Assembly: GCA_012064385.1 (NCBI GenBank)
Contig: QRDG01000474.1
Coordinates: forward strand, 391,087-455,086
DNA length: 64,000 nt
Source: Puccinellia tenuiflora
Lineage: Eukaryota; Streptophyta; Magnoliopsida; Poales; Poaceae
Direction: 5' to 3'
Numbering within the stretch: position 1 is the first letter of the stretch; each line of letters starts with the position of its first letter. A model generated the notes under the pieces. It made no database searches and was not told the DNA's origin. It worked only from the letters and a program-made list of their open reading frames with translations. Shown here piece after piece: positions 1 through 9,780 of this stretch. The position numbers and the translations under genes are program-made.

Positions 1-888
1 CATCATTTAATTCATCGCAAAACCTAATTTCATCGGAACGTTAAGTGTGTGACCCTACGGGTTCGAGAATGCATAGACATGATCACATCAATAATTAATA
101 GCGGGAACGGGATGCCCATATTAATTCCTATACACTCAACGAAAACCTTTTCTCGATTGAACCACAATGCCGGAGATTCAATTAATCTCATATACGATTC
201 CCTTTGTCTCACGATATTTTACTTGTCCGAGATATAATCGTTGACATCCCCATGTCTAGTTTAATCTCGTTACCGGCAAGTTCTCTTTACTCGACCATAA
301 TATAGGATCCCGGTGATTACAACTTAATCACATGTCTGCAGACTCTTGATGCTATATTACCGAGAAGGCCTGGAGATATCTTCTCCGTCACATGGAGGAA
401 CAAATTCCACTCTCGATTCATATCACCCAACAACCCACCATCGGAGATACCTGAAAGCCACCTTTATAATCACCCAGTTACGAAGTGACGTTTGATGTCC
501 ACAAAGTATTCCTCCGGTGAACGGGAGTGATATAATCTCATGGTCTAAGGAAACTATATTTGGCATATTAAAAGTGTTGACAACAAAACTTTTGTGACAC
601 GATTAATTGCAACTCTTTATTTGGGTCATGTCCATCACACCATTACTCCTAATGATATGACTCCGTTATCAAGTGACTATAACAAGTCCATAGTTAGGAA
701 ACTCTAACTATCTCTTGATCAACGAACTAGTCCTGTAGAGGCTTACTAGGGACTCCGGGTGTTTATATTCCACACATGTATTATGTTTCCATTTAATACA
801 ATTATAGCATGGATAATAAACTATTATCATAAACTTGAATATGCTTAATAAACCATTTTATTATTGCCTCTAGGGCATATTCCCAACA
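1..888 (-). mobile_element. Copia LTR (BARE/Angela/WIS-type), partial at window edge
   Basis: On the minus strand this begins TGTTGGGAATATGCCCTAG at 888 and continues into a text typical of Triticeae BARE/Angela/WIS LTRs. On the plus strand it ends GCCTCTAGGGCATATTCCC then AACA. The other end lies left of the window, so intact element versus solo LTR cannot be decided. The short open frames at 30-237 are not genes. Family name is from memory of the LTR terminus. Confidence 0.85.
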
Positions 889-3800
889 GATTCGCCTCCA
901 CGTGCCCTCAATCGAGCTCGGTTGCGAACCCTAGCCGAGTGGCTTCAGCTCGCCAGCGTGATTCATCGATGCCGCGCCTCCTCGCCATCCACCGTCACCT
1001 CCTCGAACCTCTGCTAGACCTTTTTCTCAACCTCGCCTCCTCTCTGGTGCTATCTACCTCATCCTCGACGCCGGTGGGATGGCAGTGAGCTGCAACCCGA
1101 CGTCGCCACCTTGCCGCCTGCACTCCTCTCTTGTCGAGCCTCTGCCCGGCCACGCCGCCATGACCCCTCTCTTCACTCTCTGCTTACTGGCGGAGGTCGT
1201 CTAGGTGGTGTGTGCTGAAGTGGTGGTGCTGCTGTCGTGCTGTGGATGATGTTGGTGGTCTGCTGTTGCTGTCACCGACAAGATGGCGGTGATGCCATCA
1301 CCGCAACCACGGTGATGCACAACTGTACGACTCCCTCGTCTACGCCTACTCCAGCTCCTCCTTGCTCTGCCTCGACTACAACTCAACCAGGTGAGTTTAC
1401 TTCTGTGACTGGCCTTTGTGCCGATTATTTGTGGTCTGTGGTGCTGTTTCAGTTCATCATGGTGATGAACTCCTCCCTCTAGATGTGATGTGCTATGTGA
1501 TGCTCCTGTTTGGATGATTGAATCATCTCTAGCATGTGTGGCTTTGCTGATGCTCTAACTCTGACGAAACTGAATATTTACAGTGTTCAAAGATGGGTTT
1601 ATATGTCTTATTATATGCGTATGGATCCTGTGCTTGATAGAATAGCTTTGATTACTGGATGGTTTAGCTTGTTAGATTGGTTGTGCTGCCCCTGTATATG
1701 TGTTTGTGCATAAAGTGTATGCTAGCTTATTTTGTTATGCTAGAAAATATTTCTATGCTCAAATAATTGATTGTTGGTTCAAAGACCTGAACCAGTGTAT
1801 GAAAATACATGATATACTAATGTTTTACTTGCTGTTCTAATTTACTTATGTTGTTATATGAGTTTTTGACGATTTGCTAGCATCCAAACATGCCAGATTT
1901 ATTTCCTGAGATAATAAGCATGATTGAGTATATGTTTCAGTGTTAAGTATCAAATTTTAGTGAGCTATAGTCTCTGGACAGATTTAGGTGTTGTTTAGCA
2001 CTGATAATAACAAATGTGGTGCTTGATTTGTTGGCCTAGCCGATGATGCAAAGGCTGAGGCACAATTTGATAAGAACAGATTCTTACTAGTGTGTGCTTT
2101 AATTTCTCAGTGATGATCATAACATAGCAACACTATGCAGATCCGAGAGAAATCTCTCCTTTCCCCCTCTCCCTCTCATCTAAATGCTCTAGATCCTAGT
2201 AACCTGCTGTTGGAGGGATGCTTGGTCTTCTAGAAAATCATGATAACCTGCGTCTTGTGGCTAGCCTGCTCCTCCTTGCTGCTTGACCTATTACCTAATT
2301 GTTCTAAAGATTGGGCATGATTTGGTGGTGTTCCTGGTGTTCTTGACTGATCTGGGGAAAATATATTTAGCTTCTGGTGTATTTGAGCTGATGTGAGACA
2401 CATGTGGTAAAGCTGATTGTTTCCTGGGAATGTGTTTGGGATGCTCTTGCTGGTATTTGTGTAGTGTTAGATGTGGTGAGGTACGGCTGGTGCTTTGTTT
2501 GAATTGCTAGATATGTGCATATGAGAACTCACGCATGTGTGTAGAGGGCATGTCCTTTTATAGAGTTAAGCTTTACTTGAGGTTGAAGTATGAGTAGATA
2601 TTTTCCTTATGGATAGCTATCCTATGTGTCAAGCATATCCATAACATGGCTTTTCTTAAGGTGCAAGTTAACTTAGATATTTTGTTTGTGGATAGGGATG
2701 CCTAGTCATTGATCTTATCTCCTATATGGCAAGCTTATCCCTCTCATGCTTGGTATTATCCTCTTGTAGGATTTATTTTTGGGCATGCCAAGTGGCTTTT
2801 GTTACTAGATGGGCTTGTGGGCTACATCTCTTATATGGGCTGGTTTGGCTTTTCTCTTATGTGGGCTTTGAATTATATGGGTGGTGATGATCAAGTGGGC
2901 TTTGCAATTTCAGATTTGTGGGCTTCATCATTTGGCTGATTTTCTTCCTTGGGAATTAATTCCATTGGAGAAATGTTAAGATGTGGGCTTTCTCTTTATT
3001 AGGAACTTGACTAGATTAGAGGGATTGACTAATTGCCTTTGTTGCCTAAGATAATAAATATGGATCAATATTTCCTATTGTCCCTTCTCTTGTATGGATC
3101 CAAGTTGCCTCTTGTCCTTGTTGCCTAATTGATCCATGTTGCCTTTAATGATCCAATTTGATCCATAAGACCAGATGTTGCCTAAGATAAAGTTGATCCC
3201 TCTAGTCATCAATTGGATATTAGGACAAGTTTTCTAATATCTATTAGTTAAGTTCCAAAACCAATTGCCTCACCCTTGTGGTGAAAGCAAACATTTTAAT
3301 TCACAGAAACTTTTCTTTTGTCCTTATTTAATTTGAGATGAATTTGGGTTGGTTATATGACCTCCAATTGCTTTATGCATACAAAAATAATTTGCTAACA
3401 AGGTTGATCAGGCCCTGTTACCAAACTACTTCTATAACACTCAAAGCATTTGAATATCACATGATTTTATTTACTAGAGAAGTTGAGAAGAACAAAGTAT
3501 TGCTTTCTTGCTTTCTTCTTTTCTGTCTTGTTTTGTTTATTTTGCAGGAATTGAAGATTGAGAAGATTGGGAGATAAGAAGATCAGATTAGTTGAGAAGA
3601 TCAAGTTTGAATTTAGGCTTCATTTTATTCCTTTGTAAACTTCTTTTCTTTTCATTGAGATATGTACTTATTCCATAATTGATGTAATAATATTCTTTCA
3701 ATTCAAATTGTAAAGTTTTCATATGATCCCATTTGCATGTGTTGTATGCACTTGTATTTTTGGACATTCCCTTTTGATTTGAATTCTTGAAGGTGTATTT

Positions 3801-4623
3801 ATATTCATGTCAAATTGAGATGGTTTATGGATACCTATAGGATGATGTGATAAGATCTTTGATATATGAATTCATGTATGATCATATTGTGCTGAAAGAA
3901 TGTGATAAGATGAGATGATATATTATAACTTGTTGTCTTGGGATTCTTATATGAATAGTTCTAAGATCATGTATGAATGGATGGGGATCTAAGATGGTGA
4001 GATATGGATTTGTTAATGTATTGAATATGTGTAAAGATGATGAGATGATAATATATTTATGGTAAATTGATGATTTGAGATGAGGAATTAATTCTCATGT
4101 GATGATATTGGTGTGAATGTTGTAATAAGATGATAATGGATATAGAATGTTATTGTATGATGTGATGATGTATGAATGAATTGGAATTTGGTGAAGTGCG
4201 GAATATGTGAATTATATAATAATATGATCATATAGATGTTGTATATTGAAGTGGTCAATTGATTTGAATTATATCTCGTCATATTATTGAATTATTCTTA
4301 AGAGTGTCGAGAATTAGGATAGATCATGTTCAATTTGTTAGAACCTCGACAACCGACTAATTTGACCAACTAGTCTGTCGAGCAATAACCGACTGATTTC
4401 TTATTCTTGTGATTTCAATTTCATTGGGTATAAAGTTCATCTCGAAGTTTATCGTACTTGACAGGATGATCTAAACCCTAACTCATCGAGTCGAGCGAAA
4501 CATTGATCAGTTTATATTCTTTATTTCAAAAGCGCGAAATTTTCCCGCATTTTCAGATGCATGCTGTGCGAATGCACAAATTCTAAACCTACCCTTCGGG
4601 TCTTTGAACTATGGGGTATTACA
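889..4623 (+). mobile_element. Long LTR-like repeat, 5'-truncated, ends TATTACA
   Basis: A GC-rich leader (about 889-1390, with an 'aaccctagcc' start-of-transcript style segment) runs into a consensus splice donor at 1391 (CAG|GTGAGT). About 3.2 kb of AT-rich DNA without long open frames follows, stopping sharply at GGGGTATTACA (4613-4623). A leader with a donor, then an AT-rich body, then a TACA end matches the layout of the long LTR at 54898-57911. Positions 3830-4290 are rich in TGATG/GATGAG simple sequence. The left part is missing at the junction with the Copia LTR. Class is inferred; no coding domain is visible. Confidence 0.5.
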
Positions 4624-5691
4624 AGGGTCAAGGTAAGGAGCCAAGTATAGTCCCGGAGTGGACCGGGTCAAGGTTGACCGACATAATGTGGACCGGCATG
4701 GTCGAGATAGTCATGTTGGAGTAAACCGACATGTATTGACCGACATACAGAGGGTATGTCGGATTATCTTCACAGTTCCTCGTATGTGCCGGGGAGAACA
4801 TACCGAGTCAAGACTATCTGGCATGGTTATGCCGGATAAGGACCTAGCCTGGGACGATATAGAAGCAGCCCAGGCCGACATCCCAGCGCTTGGGCCGACA
4901 TAGAAAAGACCTGGCCGGCGTACAGTGCCAGGCCGACATAACCTATGTCGGCTGGCCAGGTTATCCCGGCCGGCTCACTCTCCGCTCCCACGCCCGGGCC
5001 GGCATACGCAGCACTTCATCACCCCATGACCGACATAGTTGCCCATCGATGGCACAGACTATGTCGGTTCTCTTCATCGACTACTCTCCGTCGATGCCGG
5101 GTCTTGGGACGCCCATGGCTCAGACCGGCATCGCTGCCCGCTCCCCCTCGCCAGCTACCTCGCCTCCCTATGTCGGTCTTGGGACGCTCCTAGCTTAGAC
5201 CGGCATCGTTCGCTGCCAGGCAGACAGATGTTTCCAGGAGGAGACAAGCGCCACTGTAGCCATGCCTGGTCACATCCAACAGGGATGACAAGACCCCAGT
5301 AGTCATTTCACGTATGGTGTTGTGTATAGTGTCTTGCATAGCGTAGCACTGTACAGTGGGGCCCCCTTGTTCCCTGGGCCCCCTTGTTCCCTGGGCTCCC
5401 CTTTATAAGGAGCACCAGGGGGATCAATCGCCTCAGGCCTCCGGGACTCATTCTCCCCTGCTCTCGTACGAGCTCTTATTCCTCCTCTAGAGCGACAGCT
5501 CAAGGTGTAGCCATGTACCTCGCATATACATCACCATATATAGATCAGACATGCAGGAGTAGGGGTGTTACCTCCTCACGAGGGCCCTAAACCTGGGTAT
5601 ATCATGTGTGTGCTTGTGTATTCCGTGTGCGTAATTCTACGCACCATCGCTCTCCGGTTCCACCAGTGTCCATCGGCCCCAACTTTAGCCA
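4624..5691 (+). mobile_element. LTR of a Tat-type Ty3/Gypsy element (plus orientation)
   Basis: The first 50 or so bases resemble the start of the element F LTR at 54846 (shared GGGTCA, a GGTAA-like run, CGGAGT, GACCG, GTCAA in order). The U3 part (4660-5200) is crowded with CCGACAT/ATGTCGG. A plus TATA at 5402 is followed by a leader-like GC-rich stretch and a 'CCTAAACCTGGGTA' segment. The LTR ends near TAGCCA at about 5691, and a degenerate TGGC-type primer site may follow at 5697. No internal coding region remains downstream. Confidence 0.6.
5402..5409 (+). promoter_or_regulatory. LTR TATA box
   Basis: TTTATAAG lies in the Tat-type LTR, downstream of the CCGACAT-rich U3 and about 30 bases ahead of a C-rich probable start region. 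Orientation agrees with the plus-strand LTR. Assigned by position only. Confidence 0.5.
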
Positions 5692-5734
5692 TCCTATGGC
5701 ATCTGTTTGTTCACCACGACGTCAGGATGAGGAG

Positions 5735-5919
5735 CAGGGACGGAACCAGGGTGAACGATGGGGCCATGGCTCCCCCCATGGTTGAAAATTTTCTGAAACC
5801 CCCTAATTATTCTTAGATTTGAGCCTCAAATTTACTCAAATATACCTATATGCCCCCTCTAAGTTATTTTATGTGTATTTGGCCCCCTTTAGGTTGTATT
5901 CCTGGTTCCCTCCCTCGTG
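5735..5919. mobile_element. hAT-like MITE, 185 bp
   Basis: The left end CAGGGACGGAACCAGG is mirrored at the right end by CCTGGTTCCCTCCCTCGTG, giving imperfect terminal inverted repeats. The flanks ATGAGGAG (5727-5734) and AAGAGGAG (5920-5927) agree at 7 of 8 positions, as expected of an 8-bp hAT target duplication. No coding capacity. The start at 7099 (CAGGGGCAGACCC) looks related but I could not find its partner end. Confidence 0.55.
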
Positions 5920-5927
5920 AAGAGGAG

Positions 5928-7460
5928 TAACATGCGTATATTAAACCCGGGCATATGTTCTCTCTGAGGGCTACATGTGTCTTGTTTGGGATGCCAATTT
6001 TAGGGCAATAATGCGGGATGCCACTTTGAGAGTCCTCTTTCCTGACTGAGTGGTATGCGCCCCGCATGTCTTCTCTCCCCTCCAAAATTCAAAATGCAAG
6101 AAGCAAATATAGCATATACTTAAATCAAAACAATTCTCAAAGACGACGCACCAAACTTTCCTAAGCATGTCTATGTAGTCTTTTGCATTCCTATGTAAAA
6201 CACAGATTAATATTGGTGCTGCAATAATGATATTTGGTCATGGGACTCAACTTCGATCATCATGATAACAAAAATGAACCACATAGTACCTGGACCATAG
6301 AACATTTCTGGGTGAAATGGGAAACTGGATCAACAAACATGAGTGGAGCCATATCCTTGACACCCGATCCCATTCCAATCTCGATATATATGTGGAATCT
6401 TCTTGCGCCAGACTGGTTGCTCCTAGCTCTAGAATCATATTATTGTCGTATGCTTGGTTGTGTTTTTTAGTTCACATTTTATACCACGCGACAATACTTC
6501 TATTATGTTTGAGAGTTTTTATATGATCTAGAGATGAAAGATGGGCTCCCAAAAATAATGCGCCTACAACTTTGATCTCTCGGAGTCATAGGACCGAGTG
6601 GACTGGCCATTTTTTTTCTTGAAACGAGACCTTGTCAAGATGGACTTTAGTCAGCAATGGATATGATAGTCGATATCTTGCATGAGTACTTTCCGGTAAA
6701 ATCCAGGAGCCATTTTGACCCTCATTGGGCCTACACCAAGGTGATAATTGTCCCCATGTTCATTTTTCTGATGTTTTTTTGCATATACTTCAGAGCACAG
6801 TCATATCTAGAGGGCGTGATGTGTGGTCTCATGACCACCAAACACATTTGCAAAATCATTGGGAGCAATAAAGAGCACCAATACAGTTCAGCTAAAGTCC
6901 ATAAAAACAAAAACAAAGACAGAGCATGACCACCCAAGAAAATCTTGGATCCTCCAGTCCCACGGAGAAAAGCTTGAGGAGGGGACACTGGCTCTAACAA
7001 AGATTTGCTGCCAAGTACTAGCGGTGTCACATTTGTAGTTCGCCACCGAAAAATTACTATACTTCAAGGCCGAATGGGAACATGCAAGGGAACCAGGGGC
7101 AGACCCAAGTACACTCGAGTGGGGTCCTAGGTCCCCACTCAAAATTTCGAATTCCCCTTAAATTTGTTCATATTTGTAAGAAAAAGATTCAAAATCTACA
7201 AATTTGTACAAAGAATGGCTCCTGTAAATTGATTTGCTCCCTCTCATAATTCTTTCTGGTTTCTCTATTGTTCATCAAATTTTGTCCCAGCAATGTGCAT
7301 GTGGGTTTAAATGAAGAGTTGCATTTTGAAGGTGTCACGTTTCAAGAGGTGTACCTTGGCCTACCTACACCGGATGGCTGTATAAATAACTATCCCTTTA
7401 ACCAATTAGGAGAGGTCTGCGAAGAGATTAACTAATTGGACTCAGAAGTATACATATCTA
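5928..7460. other. Intergenic, nothing recognised
   Basis: Short open frames occur on both strands (for example 6234-6470 plus and 6731-7030 minus), but none has a recognisable domain or convincing gene structure. A segment from 7099 (CAGGGGCAGACCC then a GGGGTCC..GGTCCCC stem) resembles the left end of the MITE at 5735 and may be a partial copy. Confidence 0.4.
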
Positions 7461-7473
7461 GTGGAGGGAAGGA

Positions 7474-8157
7474 AGCGTACACGTGTTCTTCATCGTCAAA
7501 TCTCATGATTCCTGATGTTGGTTCTATAATTCGCGAAAAAATGGTATAAATGACACTGGTGGTCACGCAACTTGCAACGCGGGTGCAGATAAGTTACTCA
7601 ACTTACGAAACGGAAAAAACCGCCACACAACTTGCGAAGTTTGTGCACGCATGGTCACATTCCGGTCTGATCGATGGTTTTCGACCAAAATCAGTCACAC
7701 ACGGCTCACGTGAGGCTTTAGGGTGACTGATTTTGGTCGGAAACCATCGACCAGACCGAAATGTGGCCACGACTGTACAAACCTTGCAAGTTATGTGACG
7801 GGTTTTTCTGTTTCACGAGTTGAGTGACTTACCTTCACTCGCTTGCAAGTTGTGTGACCACCAGTGCCATTTACTAAAATAAAATGAGTTTATCCAAAAG
7901 GCATAGTTTGAGTTACCTAGAAGTTACCGCTGTGTTGCTATGTAGTAATGAGTAATGAGAGCTGACGTTCTTGTCCCACCATTGTTGGTTGTTTCGTCAT
8001 GCTTGTGGAGTTCGTTTTGCGTTACATGGTTCGTGAGGCTTGTGTTCTTTTACGCTAGGTTTTGTTCTGTGTATGTGATATTTTCTTGTAATAGTTGGTG
8101 TCCCCAAAGACACTTTCTTTATTATAAAGCTGGGTCAGCATGATTTTCTAAAAAAAA
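7474..8157 (+). mobile_element. 5'-truncated LINE (non-LTR retrotransposon) 3' end with 13-bp target duplication
   Basis: The right part (about 7955-8157) has the look of a plant LINE 3' end: a T/G-rich tail, then TTTATTATAAAGCTGGGT, then an eight-A tract (8150-8157). The 13 bases GTGGAGGGAAGGA occur exactly at 7461-7473 and again right after the poly(A) at 8158-8170, as expected of target-primed reverse transcription. A 327-bp foldback MITE lies inside, leaving about 357 bp of LINE. No reverse transcriptase is left here. The open frame 7955-8143 is part of this tail. Confidence 0.75.
7547..7873. mobile_element. Foldback MITE with about 145-bp inverted repeats
   Basis: The two halves are near-perfect reverse complements: TAAATGACACTGGTGGTCAC at the left end pairs with GTGACCACCAGTGCCATTTA at the right end, and pairing continues inward to the CCAAAATCAGTCA / TGACTGATTTTGG centre. 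No coding sequence. It is nested in the LINE fragment, so it inserted later. I could not settle a target duplication, so the superfamily is left open. Confidence 0.8.
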
Positions 8158-8170
8158 GTGGAGGGAAGGA

Positions 8171-8521
8171 GGTTTTCATGAAAAGTAGATAGGATTATCT
8201 CAAGATGTCACTTATTCAATGATTATATGTAGATAGTGTGCCATTTCTGACGAGGAGAAGAAAATGTACATCAAAATGAGCATTGGTTTGAGTGGGATAA
8301 ACTCATTTAAGATCTTCGGGTAGACTATGATTTGGGGACATGAACTTGTTTAATCATGCACTACTCTCTGAGGGAGTATGCCACTCCGTACCATTAGCTG
8401 AATCAGCAACTGTAACCTATTGTTACATCATGATAATATCGAGCTAGCTGACACCCTCTTTAATATGAGAAAAAACTCAACCAAATCCAAACATCCAAAC
8501 CATAAATTCCTTCAGTTCCAA
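8171..8521. other. Intergenic, nothing recognised
   Basis: AT-rich sequence between the LINE target duplication and the MULE target duplication. No repeat ends, coding frame or regulatory element could be supported. Confidence 0.4.
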
Positions 8522-8530
8522 CCAGGAAAA

Positions 8531-9641
8531 GAGAAATTAGCACAATACTACCTGTTTTGCAGCAAAATTTACCGATTGATACAACTTGATGTCTCAATCT
8601 CATTTTCATACAACATTTGGCGCAAGTTTTCTCAGAAAACCCAAATTGCCTTCTGATGCGAAATTGACAGCCGTCTGACACCCTGGTCCCACCTGAGAGA
8701 ATTAACACTTAATCTGACAGTGGGTCCCACTTCTCTGTCCAATAAAAAAATAAAAAACAGAGAAAATAATAAAAAAGAAAAAGGAAAAGGAAAATGAAAA
8801 AAGAAGTCAACGAGGCCGCTGCGTGCCTGTCTGCCCCCGCTCCTGGCCGGCCGTCGCGCTCCTGGCCACCGCGCCCGGCCCCCGCGTGGCTGGCTGCCGA
8901 GGGCTGCTGCGTCGCGGAATTGGCTGGCTGCCGAGGGCTGCTGCGTCGCGGCGGTGGCGAACAGGACCATGGCGCCCCCGGCGGCGGCGCGCGTGGGCTG
9001 GAGCTTGCGTCGACGCTTGGCAGAGGATCGTCTGCGCCGCCGTCGAGGACAGTGGAGGAGGAGGCTGGGGCGGCGGATTGGGTGGGGATTCGGAGCACCC
9101 CGTCGACTGGGCGGCACCGACGCCGGAGTAGGCAGGGTGGTGGGGGAGGGGGCGGCGCCACCGTCATGCCCGGCCAGCAGCGCAACGGCGCCGGAAGCGC
9201 GGCGGCCCGGCCAAGAGCGCGACGGCGGCCAGGCATGCGCCGGCCCGACCAGACGCGCGGGGGCGCGAGGCGCGCGACGACGGCCATGCATGCACCGGAA
9301 GCGAAGCAACCCGGCCAGGCGCGCGACGGCGGCCGGGCGAGAGGCGGCCAGGAGCGCGGGGCGGCCAGGCCTCGTTGACTTTTTTGCTTTTCCTTTTTCT
9401 TTTTTTCCTCCGGTTTTTAATTTTTATTGGACTTACAAGTGGGGCCCACTGTCAGTTAAGTGTTAATTATCATGGCATGTGGGCCTCCCCTGTCACAAGC
9501 GCTGCCAATATCGCATCAAACTGCAATTTGGGTTTTCTGAGAAAACTCGTTCCAAATGTTGTATGAAAATGCTATTGAAACCAGAAGTTGTATCATTTCG
9601 TAAATTTTGCTGCAAAACAGGTAGTTTTGTGCTATTAACTC
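8531..9641. mobile_element. MULE-type non-autonomous transposon (Pack-MULE candidate), 1.11 kb
   Basis: Long terminal inverted repeats of about 280 bp (8531-8818 and 9364-9641) start GAG..ATAGCACAA on both ends and include TACCTGTTTTGCAGC and its complement. The flanks are an identical 9-bp direct repeat, CCAGGAAAA, at 8522-8530 and 9642-9650: the target-duplication length typical of Mutator-like elements. The core (about 8819-9363) is sharply GC-rich, with a direct repeat of GCCGAGGGCTGCTGCGTCGC and several GGCCAGGCGCGCGACGGCGG-like units. Open frames across the core on both strands are low-complexity and I recognise no captured gene. It ends 130 bp from the stop codon of the neighbouring RBR gene. 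Confidence 0.75.
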
Positions 9642-9780
9642 CCAGGAAAACGACATTGTCACTTGACAAGAACTAACGACCACTTAATTTGGTCATGCAT
9701 CCATGAATGTTACTCTTCTGCCGCAGCAGATCATACATGCATGCACCAGCTGCTAAGTGCTAACTGACACACCAATTAAG

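Noticed and set aside
6231..7142. Possible host gene in 6231-7142
   Set aside because: Only short frames on both strands, no domain, no coherent splice structure.
8632..9466. Open frames of up to 225 residues in the MULE core
   Set aside because: Low-complexity, GC-driven, open on both strands, inside a transposon with target duplication. A captured gene piece is possible but not shown.
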